This document shows, in pieces, positions 1-6,753 of a stretch of DNA of 19,186 nt (position 1 is its first letter; the number at the start of each line of letters is the position of its first letter). The stretch comes from Clostridium sp. UBA4746. Its GTDB lineage: Bacteria; Bacillota; Clostridia; Clostridiales; Clostridiaceae. The stretch is from positions 1 to 19,186 of the forward strand of contig DHIM01000001.1 in NCBI GenBank assembly GCA_002403785.1, given 5' to 3'. The position numbers were made by a program, and so were the translations under genes. A model generated the notes under the pieces. It ran no database searches and had not been told where the DNA came from. It saw only the letters and a list, made by a program, of their open reading frames with translations.

Positions 1-321
1 TCTACACTATTGACATAGATCCAGTGTGAATATTTTCAGATTCATGATACAGAGAGTAAGGAAGTTAAAATTTTAGAAAATAAAGGTCAAAATTCAAGTG
101 GTGGAGCAGGTATTGTTGCAGCTAATCAATTAAATGTAGAAAAAGTAGACGTTATTATTACAGGAGATCTTGGACCTAATGCCTATGAACTTATTGAAAA
201 AGCAGGAATTAGAGCGTATAAGTGTGGGAATATGGCTACAAGCTTAGTAATGGAGAAATATAACAATGGAGAACTTGAAGAAATAAAAATGTCTGGTCCT
301 GCATACCATGGAGCAAACTAG
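1..321 (+). pseudogene. NifX/NifB-type dinitrogenase iron-molybdenum cofactor-binding protein, partial and frame-broken
   Basis: The open frame 19-321 encodes the C-terminal ~100 residues of a PF02579-type domain: CEYFQIHD near the start, a GGAGI segment, a 'VDVIITGDLGPNAYELIEKAGI' block interrupted here for length, and a C-terminal basic/acidic tail ending GAN. Family members bind Fe-S or Fe-Mo cofactors and sit beside MinD-like ATPases, as here. The usual IDPRFGRCEYF motif is damaged. IDP is read in another frame (bases 15-23) and CEYF resumes at 25-27, about 11 bases short of the RFGR codons, and an in-frame stop lies at 16-18. The gene is either cut by the window edge plus an 11-base deletion, or miscalled there. 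The stop at 319-321 is 21 bases before the next start, so it belongs to the same operon. The domain call is firm; functionality is doubtful. Confidence 0.65.
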
Positions 322-342
322 TAGATCGGAGATGAGTATATA

Positions 343-1164
343 GTGAATATAGCAGTGCTTAGTGGAAAAGGAGGGACTGGTAAAACTACAGTGTCGTTAA
401 ATCTTGCCCTCGCACTAAAGTCAAATTATATAGACTGTGATGTAGAAGAACCAAATGGTTTCCTATTCTTAAAACCTAAAATAAATAAAACAGAAAAGGT
501 TATGGTGGAATATCCCATTATAAATGATAATAAATGTACGGCCTGTGGAGTTTGCGTAAATGTATGTCAATTTAATGCTCTTGCAAAAGTAAATAAGGAA
601 ATTATACTCTTTGAAAAATTATGTCATGGTTGCGGAGCTTGTGAGATTGCATGTCAATATGAAGCTATAGCTTATAAAAAAAGAGAAACAGGAAAAATCG
701 AAAGTGGCAAAATAAGAGACATAAATTGTAGCAGAGGAGTTTTAAATATAGGTGAACCTATGGGAGTACCCGTTATTAGAAAACTCCTTAAAAACTTATC
801 CGACAACATTAATTTAATTGATTGCCCACCTGGGACTTCTTGTAATGTAGTAAATGCTTTAAAATACGCGCATGCAGCAATACTTGTTACGGAGCCTTCA
901 GAGTTTGGACTACATGATTTAAAAATGGCTGTTGAACTTGTAAAAATGTATAATATATCTTTTGGGATAATTATAAATAAGGATGATGGAAAAGATAATA
1001 TAGTAAAAAAATTTTGCAGACAAGAAGAAATAAAGTTAATAGCGACTATACCTTATAGTAAAGAGACTGCCATTCTTTATTCTAAGGGAGAAATATTATA
1101 TGATGATTTACGTCATAAAACAATATTTGATAAAATTTCAAAGGAGGTGCTACTTTGGAATTAG
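343..1164 (+). CDS. MinD/Mrp-like P-loop ATPase with inserted dicluster ferredoxin segment (first of pair)
   Basis: A 273-residue cytoplasmic ATPase of the MinD/ParA/Mrp group. The deviant Walker A motif GKGGTGKTT is at residues 9-17. A ferredoxin insert follows with two CxxCxxCxxxC motifs (C65/C68/C71/C75 and C94/C97/C100/C104), enough for two [4Fe-4S] clusters. The Walker B-like LIDCPPGT is near residues 158-165. The start is GTG at 343, preceded by GGAGATGAG at 327-335. It overlaps the next gene, a diverged paralogue, by 10 bases. Such twin ATPases with NifX-type neighbours are common in anaerobes and are thought to handle Fe-S or metal-cofactor assembly, but their substrate is not established. 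I infer an ATP-gated electron or cluster transfer role, possibly as a heterodimer with the next gene product. Confidence 0.85.
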   Translation: MNIAVLSGKGGTGKTTVSLNLALALKSNYIDCDVEEPNGFLFLKPKINKTEKVMVEYPIINDNKCTACGVCVNVCQFNALAKVNKEIILFEKLCHGCGACEIACQYEAIAYKKRETGKIESGKIRDINCSRGVLNIGEPMGVPVIRKLLKNLSDNINLIDCPPGTSCNVVNALKYAHAAILVTEPSEFGLHDLKMAVELVKMYNISFGIIINKDDGKDNIVKKFCRQEEIKLIATIPYSKETAILYSKGEILYDDLRHKTIFDKISKEVLLWN

Positions 1165-2000
1165 TGATTTTAAGTGGAAAAGGCGGAACAGGTAAAACTA
1201 CAATCGCAACAGCATTAGCTGAACTTTCTAAAGATGTTATAAGAATAGATTGTGATGTAGATGCACCAAATCTTTATATGTTTTACAAAGGATTAGATAT
1301 TGAAAAAAGAGATTTTATTGGTGGCAAAAAAGCTGTTATAGATGAATTTCTTTGCGTTAAGTGTGGTAAATGTGAGGCCGTATGCAAATTTGATGCTGTA
1401 AAGGATTTTACGATAAACCCATTTGATTGTGAAGGTTGTGGCGCTTGCAGCTTAGTCTGTTCACAAAATGCTATAAAATTAAAGTCTCAAAAAACCGCAG
1501 ATACATTTATTACTAAACTAGATAATGGGATAATTTCAAGGGCAGAAATGAAAATAGGAAGCGATGGTTCGGGAAAATTAATAGCTTATTTAAGGAAAAA
1601 TGGCAAAAAATTGAATGATAATGGGAAGTTAACTATAATAGATGGTTCACCTGGTATTGGATGTCCTGTTATATCTTCAATTACCGGTAGCGATGCGGTA
1701 TTAGTTGTTACAGAACCCACAAAATCAGGTTTAGGAGATTTAATGAGAGTGGTAACATTATGCGAATATTTTGGAGTTTTCTCCATGGTATGTATAAATA
1801 AATATGATATAAATGAAGAAGTATCTAGAGAAATAGAGAGTTTTGTTAATGAGAAGGGTTTAAAGTTAGTAGGTAAAATTCCATATGATGATATTGTTAT
1901 GCAATCAATAAATGAACTAAAACCTATAACTTATTATAAAGATAGCATAGCAGAAAAGGCTATTGAAAATATGTGGAGTAATATAAAGAATTTCATGTAG
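1155..2000 (+). CDS. MinD/Mrp-like P-loop ATPase with inserted dicluster ferredoxin segment (second of pair)
   Basis: A 281-residue paralogue of the preceding gene. Walker A GKGGTGKTT lies at residues 9-17, the ferredoxin insert has C67/C70/C73/C77 and C92/C95/C98/C102, and a Walker B-like IIDGSPGIGC segment is near 161-170. Here Gly-Ser precedes the Pro, where the first paralogue has Cys-Pro-Pro. The start is TTG at 1155, justified by AAGGAGGT at 1141-1148 and by alignment of the first residues with the paralogue. The 10-base overlap with the upstream gene points to translational coupling and a 1:1 complex. Both proteins keep all eight cluster cysteines, so neither looks like a degenerate subunit. 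The family call is confident; the physiological substrate is unknown. Confidence 0.85.
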   Translation: MELVILSGKGGTGKTTIATALAELSKDVIRIDCDVDAPNLYMFYKGLDIEKRDFIGGKKAVIDEFLCVKCGKCEAVCKFDAVKDFTINPFDCEGCGACSLVCSQNAIKLKSQKTADTFITKLDNGIISRAEMKIGSDGSGKLIAYLRKNGKKLNDNGKLTIIDGSPGIGCPVISSITGSDAVLVVTEPTKSGLGDLMRVVTLCEYFGVFSMVCINKYDINEEVSREIESFVNEKGLKLVGKIPYDDIVMQSINELKPITYYKDSIAEKAIENMWSNIKNFM

Positions 2001-2059
2001 AATTGATATAACAATATAAATATTTTATATTTTAGCTTAAAAATAGGAGGTAGATGCAA

Positions 2060-2419
2060 ATGACAGACGTTTTAGAATATCGTAAGCAAGGATATAATTG
2101 TGCGGAATCTGTAATAAAGGCATTCAATGAAGAAAATGATGCTAATATTCCAATTTCAATTGCTAGTCCTTTTGGCACAGGTATGATGGTAGGAAGTACT
2201 TGTGGAGCAGTTACAGGAGCACTTATGGCATTAGGAACATTAAAAGGAAGAGAAGAAGTGACCACTAAGAATGAATCAAGAAAATACACAAAGGAAATAA
2301 TGAATAAAGTAAAAGAAAAATATGGTACATTTGAATGCTTACAATTAAAGAAACAAGGCGTCTCATGTAATGAAATAATAGAGTACACCTATAATGTTTT
2401 AAAAGAATGTGTAAAATAA
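2060..2419 (+). CDS. C_GCAxxG_C_C family redox protein
   Basis: A small (119-residue) protein with the hallmark spaced cysteines of the C_GCAxxG_C_C family: YNCAESV near residue 14, then a Gly-rich stretch with STCGAVTGALMALG, a Cys in the C-terminal half (FECLQ), and SCNEII close to the end. Members occur in anaerobes near Fe-S and redox genes and probably bind a metal or Fe-S cluster; the reaction is not known. I place the start at ATG 2060 rather than ATG 2054 because AGGAGG at 2045-2050 is 9 bases from 2060 but only 3 from 2054. It follows the twin ATPases by about 60 bases, with no terminator visible, and precedes the Mrp fusion, so it is probably an operon member. Confidence 0.8.
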   Translation: MTDVLEYRKQGYNCAESVIKAFNEENDANIPISIASPFGTGMMVGSTCGAVTGALMALGTLKGREEVTTKNESRKYTKEIMNKVKEKYGTFECLQLKKQGVSCNEIIEYTYNVLKECVK

Positions 2420-2451
2420 AATTTGTTTTAAAAATAGAAGGAGGATTTTAA

Positions 2452-3648
2452 ATGCCTGATAATAATTCAAACTCATCAAATGAAAAATGTAAATATGAAG
2501 AAACTTTTAAGATTGAAAATAATCCGCTTAATAATATTAAGAAAGTAATAGGTGTTATGAGTGGTAAAGGTGGGGTAGGTAAATCAACAATTTCAGTTTT
2601 ATTAGCTAAAGAACTAAACAAGAAAGGCTACAAAGTAGGGATACTTGATGCTGATATTACAGGCCCGAGCATACCTAAATTGCTGGATTTAGGGAGCAAG
2701 AGAGCAGAAACCTCTGAGCAAGGTATTTGGCCAGTAACAACAGAGGATGGTATTAAGGTGATGTCTCTTAATTTACTTATTGAAGACGAAGAGCAACCAG
2801 TAATATGGAGAGGTCCTATTATAGCAAATACAGTTAAACAGTTCTGGACAGACGTATTTTGGGAAGAACTTGACTATTTAATCATTGATATGCCACCTGG
2901 TACTGGAGATGTAGCACTTACAGCAATGCAGTCATTTCCTATTGATGGCATAGTAATGGTATCAATTCCTCAAGATTTAGTCTCTATGATAGTTGCAAAA
3001 GCTATTAATATGACAAGAAAAATGGATATTAAAGTGATAGGATTAGTAGAAAATATGAGCTATATTGTTTGTCCTGATTGTCAAAAGGAAATAAGAATTT
3101 TTGATAACAGTAATACACAAGAATTTTTAAATAAAATGGATGTACAACTTATTGGCGAGTTTCCAATGAGTAAAGAAATAATAGATGTTATCAATAATAA
3201 CAGTAATACAATAAGTAAAGCATTAGATGATAAATTTAAGGGTTTGACTGAAAAAGTAATAGATTTTGTTAATTTTAAGGAGGATGTCAATATGAAAATT
3301 GCAGTAGCGAGTGAAGGAAAAAATGTAAGCGGACATTTTGGATTTTGTGAAGGATTTACAATATATGATGTAAATGAAGCTAAGGGATTAAAAAAAGAAT
3401 TTGTTAAGAATCCTGGTCATAAACCTGGATATCTTCCAGTATTTTTGAAGGAATTAAATGTAAATATTATTATTGCAGGAGGCATGGGCGAAACAGCGCA
3501 GCAATTATTTAACGAAAGCGGTATTGAGGTAGTAGTTGGGGCACAAGGTCTTTGTGATGATGTAGTACAAAAACATATAGATGGTGAATTAAAATCAACA
3601 GGAAGTGTTTGCACGGAGCATGAACATGAAGGACACTGTAATGAATAA
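2452..3648 (+). CDS. Mrp/NBP35-type Fe-S carrier ATPase fused to C-terminal NifX-type domain
   Basis: A 398-residue two-domain protein. Residues ~30-275 are an Mrp/ApbC/NBP35 P-loop ATPase, with Walker A GKGGVGKST at 38-46, DADITGPS at ~67-74, LIIDMPPGTGD at ~143-153, and the CPDC pair (C207/C210) that bridges an Fe-S cluster at the dimer interface in this family. Residues 281-398 form a PF02579 (NifX-type) domain starting MKIAVASEGK with SGHFGFCEGF, and ending in a Cys/His-rich tail (VCTEHEHEGHC). The start is ATG 2452 with AAGGAGG at 2439-2445. The predicted role is cluster or cofactor delivery in the cytoplasm. A strong internal Shine-Dalgarno and ATG sit exactly at the domain boundary (separate entry), so the C-terminal domain may also be made alone. 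Confidence 0.9.
   Translation: MPDNNSNSSNEKCKYEETFKIENNPLNNIKKVIGVMSGKGGVGKSTISVLLAKELNKKGYKVGILDADITGPSIPKLLDLGSKRAETSEQGIWPVTTEDGIKVMSLNLLIEDEEQPVIWRGPIIANTVKQFWTDVFWEELDYLIIDMPPGTGDVALTAMQSFPIDGIVMVSIPQDLVSMIVAKAINMTRKMDIKVIGLVENMSYIVCPDCQKEIRIFDNSNTQEFLNKMDVQLIGEFPMSKEIIDVINNNSNTISKALDDKFKGLTEKVIDFVNFKEDVNMKIAVASEGKNVSGHFGFCEGFTIYDVNEAKGLKKEFVKNPGHKPGYLPVFLKELNVNIIIAGGMGETAQQLFNESGIEVVVGAQGLCDDVVQKHIDGELKSTGSVCTEHEHEGHCNE
3277..3294 (+). promoter_or_regulatory. Internal ribosome binding site and in-frame ATG inside the Mrp-NifX fusion
   Basis: AAGGAGG at 3277-3283 is 8 bases before ATG 3292, which is in frame with the fusion and begins the NifX-type domain (MKIAVASEG). The spacing and strength match the best start sites in this operon. 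It suggests either a separate 118-residue product or a relic of two once-separate genes joined by loss of a stop codon. Confidence 0.7.
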
Positions 3649-3665
3649 TTATAAAGGATGATTTT

Positions 3666-3800
3666 ATGAATGATGATTTAATACTTTTTAGAAAGATTAT
3701 AGAAAAAAAAGGTTATAAATTTACAATGCAAAAAAAATAATATTAAGAACTATTTTTGAAAATAAGACCCATATAAATGCAAAAGTTATAAAAAAATCAG
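3666..3800 (+). pseudogene. Remnant of a Fur-family regulator (N-terminal ~46 codons, frameshifted)
   Basis: From ATG 3666, with AAAGGATG 9-14 bases upstream, the frame reads MNDDLILFRKIIEKKGYKFT and stops at 3738-3740 straight after an A8 run. With one extra A the reading continues as MQKKIILRTIFENKTHINAK, a typical Fur N-terminus (helix-turn-helix, 'R..IL..I.EN..H..A'). The similarity ends near 3800, where the ribosome binding site of the next gene begins, so about two thirds of a normal ~140-residue Fur protein is missing. This is a dead metalloregulator inside the operon. It could still be translated as a 24-residue peptide, but I doubt a function. Confidence 0.6.
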
Positions 3801-3810
3801 AGGTGAGAAT

Positions 3811-4434
3811 ATGTATACTTGTGCTATGTGCAGTGAACATCATTGCAAAACAGGAGAACTTGAGAAATTACCACTTAATTGTCCATGTAATGAAAAAGAA
3901 GAACAAGAAAAAATAAAGGATTTATATCTTGAAGATGAAAATTATAAATTAGCATATAATTCCGCGCTAGTAGAAGCAGAAGGATATTGTAAAAAAACAA
4001 GACTTGAAGAGACAATTGATTTTGCAAATAAGTGTAACTTTAAAAAGCTAGGAGTTGCTTTTTGCGTTGGGTTGAGCAAAGAGGCAAAAATATTGTCTTC
4101 AATACTACAACATAATGGTTTTGAGGTTAATTCAGTAGTATGCAAGAATGGAAGTATACCGAAAGAATTTTTAGATATTAAAGAAGATGAAAAAGTAAGA
4201 CCTGGAACTTATGAATCAATGTGTAACCCTATCGGACAGGCCACTTTTTTAAATAAAGCCGAAGCAGACTTAAATATAATTTTGGGATTATGCGTAGGTC
4301 ACGATTCACTATTTATAAAATATTCTAAAGCCCCTGTAACTGTTTTTGCAGTTAAGGATAGAGTACTTGCACATAATCCTATAGGCGCATTGTATCTTTC
4401 AGATGGTTACTATAAAAATAAATTGTATAAATAA
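3811..4434 (+). CDS. DUF1847 Cys-rich, probable metal-binding protein
   Basis: A 207-residue protein beginning MYTCAMCSEHHCKTGELE with C4, C7, C12, C24 and C26, the N-terminal zinc-ribbon-like cluster typical of DUF1847. Further conserved-looking cysteines occur in the body (GYCKKT, FCVGLS, VVCKNG, SMCNPIGQ, LGLCVGHDS). The latter two blocks, CNPIGQA and GLCVGHDS, are the family's signature. The start is ATG 3811 with AGGTGAG at 3801-3807. There is no signal peptide or membrane segment, so it is cytoplasmic. The function is unknown; the many ordered Cys suggest metal or Fe-S binding, consistent with the cofactor-handling neighbours. It directly follows the Fur remnant. Confidence 0.8.
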   Translation: MYTCAMCSEHHCKTGELEKLPLNCPCNEKEEQEKIKDLYLEDENYKLAYNSALVEAEGYCKKTRLEETIDFANKCNFKKLGVAFCVGLSKEAKILSSILQHNGFEVNSVVCKNGSIPKEFLDIKEDEKVRPGTYESMCNPIGQATFLNKAEADLNIILGLCVGHDSLFIKYSKAPVTVFAVKDRVLAHNPIGALYLSDGYYKNKLYK

Positions 4435-4476
4435 TGGAGGAATTATTATGAGTAAAATCAAAGGTGATATGAAATC

Positions 4477-4932
4477 ATGTCTCCGGCAAAAATATTAGTT
4501 TCTTGTAGAGGTATTGATGGTAAAAATAATGCATTAGCAGTAGCATACTGCTGTAACTGTAGTTATGATCCACCAATGATTATGGTAGGCATTGTACCTT
4601 CAAGATATTCATATAAAATGATAAAGGAAACAGGATGTTTTGTAGTAAATCTTGTTACAAAAGAACAAAAAGAAATGTTTGACTATTTGGGTAGTCATAG
4701 TGGAAGGGATGAGGATAAATTTTCAAAACTTAATATTAAAGTTGAAGAAGGATTAAAGGTAAAGGTTCCTTTATTGGCAGATTGTCCTATAAACATAGAG
4801 TGCAAAGTGGTGGATTCTATAGTTACTGGATCACATGAAATGTTTGTAGGCAAAATTGAATATGTTCATTGTAATAGAGATATAGTTGATGCTTCAGAGC
4901 GCATTGATTTTTCTAAAATTGATTTCATATAA
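4477..4932 (+). CDS. Flavin reductase-like (FMN-binding split barrel) protein, 5' end frameshifted
   Basis: The body (151 residues from ATG 4477) matches the flavin reductase/flavoredoxin fold: ILVSCRGIDGKNNALAVAYC, then DPPMIMVGIVPSRYSYKMI (FMN contact region), FVVNLVTKEQ, and a C-terminal barrel strand EMFVGKIEYV. It would bind FMN and pass electrons between a reduced carrier and a small acceptor in the cytosol. The proper start appears to be ATG 4448, with GGAGG at 4437-4441, encoding MSKIKGDMKSC in another frame. One base is missing around 4472-4480, before the SPAKILVSC block. ATG 4477 has no convincing ribosome binding site. As written, the protein either lacks its first ~11 residues or is not made. 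Confidence 0.7.
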   Translation: MSPAKILVSCRGIDGKNNALAVAYCCNCSYDPPMIMVGIVPSRYSYKMIKETGCFVVNLVTKEQKEMFDYLGSHSGRDEDKFSKLNIKVEEGLKVKVPLLADCPINIECKVVDSIVTGSHEMFVGKIEYVHCNRDIVDASERIDFSKIDFI

Positions 4933-4982
4933 ATTAATACTTAGGTATATTTGAAAAATATAATTGGAATTTGGTGATTAAG

Positions 4983-5822
4983 ATGAATTTGAAAATAACA
5001 ACGCTTATTGAAAATAATCCTGATGATAATAATCTTTTATCCAGTGAACACGGGTTGTCTCTATATATAGAAATTGATGAAATGAAAATTTTGTTTGATA
5101 CTGGTCAAAGTGGAGATTTTATAAAAAATGCTGAAAAATTAAATGTAGATTTGAGTAATTTAAAATATGTTGTGTTAAGTCATGGACATTATGATCATAC
5201 TGGAGGATTTAGAAATCTTGTCGATAAAATTGGTAACTCATATAAGTTAATTGCAGGGAAAGACTTTTTTAACAATAAATATAAATTAGTTGAAAAAGAT
5301 AATTATAAGCATATTGGTAATTCCTTTGATAAAAAATATATTCGTCAAAATAATATTCAAGTAAAATATATTGAAGAAGATATATTTTATATTACTGAAA
5401 ACATAATGATATTTTCTAATTTTAAAATAAGTAATGATATTGAACAAATAAACAAAATATTTCAAATAAAACAAGATGAAAACTATGTAGTAGATAATTT
5501 TTCTGATGAAATAGTATTAGTAGTGAGGCATGAAAAAGGTTTGTTGGTCATAGTAGGATGTTCTCATGTAGGGATAGTTAATATTTTAGAAAACATTGTA
5601 GAACGGACAGGTATGTCAATCTATGGTATTGTTGGTGGAACGCATTTAGTTGAAGCGGATGAACAAAGATTAAAGACTACAATGAACTATTTTAAAGAAA
5701 AAAACATCTGTATTTTAGCAATGTCTCATTGCACTGGGAAATATGCTGTTGAAAAAATTAGACATGAATTTGTTGATGAATTTGTATATAACACTACTGG
5801 AAATATTATTGAAATACTATAA
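4983..5822 (+). CDS. MBL-fold metallo-hydrolase (COG1237 type)
   Basis: A 279-residue metallo-beta-lactamase-fold protein. Metal-ligand motifs are visible: SHGHYDHTGG (H67, H69, D71, H72), a GCSHVGIVNIL His in the middle and GGTHLVEAD plus AMSHCTGK near the C-terminus. This order fits the COG1237 branch, often labelled dihydropterin/ribofuranosylaminobenzene phosphate synthase-like, a name that transfers poorly to bacteria. It is cytoplasmic with no signal peptide. I choose ATG 4983 over TTG 4971 because GGTGAT at 4973-4978 serves as its ribosome binding site. It probably closes the redox operon, 50 bases after the flavin reductase. The substrate is unknown. Confidence 0.8.
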   Translation: MNLKITTLIENNPDDNNLLSSEHGLSLYIEIDEMKILFDTGQSGDFIKNAEKLNVDLSNLKYVVLSHGHYDHTGGFRNLVDKIGNSYKLIAGKDFFNNKYKLVEKDNYKHIGNSFDKKYIRQNNIQVKYIEEDIFYITENIMIFSNFKISNDIEQINKIFQIKQDENYVVDNFSDEIVLVVRHEKGLLVIVGCSHVGIVNILENIVERTGMSIYGIVGGTHLVEADEQRLKTTMNYFKEKNICILAMSHCTGKYAVEKIRHEFVDEFVYNTTGNIIEIL

Positions 5823-6753
5823 AAATATGCTTCGATTATTAAATAATTTTAATTAAGGAGTATAATTTACATAAGAATTAATTCACATGGTAATAAAGGA
5901 TCATAGTAGAATTTTTATAAAGAAACAAGATAAGAGCAATGGACACCTTGTCGACTAACATAGTAAAATTCTTTACTATGTTAGTCGACAACTTCCATTG
6001 CTCTTATCCTGTAATATCTAAGAATCCTATACCCATTATTTTTCCCTTTCCTTATTCTTGGTTATTTTTTCGACATCCAAAGGACTAGGAAGAATTGATA
6101 CAGCTAAAAGCATAATTGCTTAGTTAAATTTAACTAAATGCTTAACAAACCTTATAAAACAACGCTTTAAGTACACTTATATTTTGAATATTTATAACAA
6201 ATATAAAAGCTACCGTATTTTATGTTTGAATAATAAGGTACAAATTTATTTGTTTATTATTTTTTCAACACCCTTTCGACTAAAAAGAGTTGGAAGTCTA
6301 ACACCTAACTTTTTAAAATCCTCGCCTTTAATCATATTCATGATTTTTAAACTTAATCCGGCTTGTAATGTTCTTACTGGGATACCTGTATTGGGCAATT
6401 TATTATTCTTATTAACCCTTAACCTCTAAAAAATATAAAAGTAATTTGATAAAGATTTCTGTTGTTGCTTCTTTTGCAATATCTTATTATCAGATGTCTG
6501 TTTCAATAGGAGTGTTAGTATACCACATGTTAATACTGTCAAATTGGCTAACTGGTTTTATCCTTTTTAGAGGGTTTTCTAGTAAAATACTTATTATTAA
6601 ATTTTTCAAGGCAATTATACCATTATGTCCAGACATTATTAGAATGGAGGAAATTCGAATTTTTTTTACTGAAATGTAAAGACTATAAATAGACGTGGAA
6701 AGTATTTATTTTAATCTAAATGGTTAAATACAAAAATAGGAGGGAAAATTAAA
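5823..6753. other. 931-base region without an intact gene; decayed minus-strand coding traces
   Basis: Besides the long hairpin it holds a perfect 18-bp palindrome TTAGTTAAATTTAACTAA at 6120-6137. On the minus strand, a stretch ending at TAA near 6263-6265 reads as protein-like text (NTGIPVRTLQAGLSLKIMNM, then FKKLGVRLPTLFSRKGVEKI). A piece further upstream reads MSGHNGIIALKNLIISILLE near 6640-6580 and is broken by stops. I could not assign either to a family. Plus-strand ORFs here lack ribosome binding sites and look like chance. I read it as the residue of a degraded gene. Confidence 0.4.
5929..6008. repeat. 80-nt near-perfect inverted repeat (long hairpin)
   Basis: The outer arms GATAAGAGCAATGG (5929-5942) and its complement (5995-6008) pair over 14 bp. 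The inner arms 5948-5967 and 5972-5991 pair perfectly over 20 bp around an ATTC loop. The only defect is an asymmetric internal loop (ACACC versus CTT). It is far longer than an ordinary terminator and lacks a T-run, so it may be a miniature mobile element, an attachment-like site or a structured RNA. It lies ~105 bases after the MBL gene. Confidence 0.85.

Noticed and set aside
6184..6679. Two plus-strand open frames (81 and 77 codons) before the amino acid permease
   Set aside because: No ribosome binding site and low-complexity hydrophobic text from AT-rich DNA. The minus strand reads as more protein-like.
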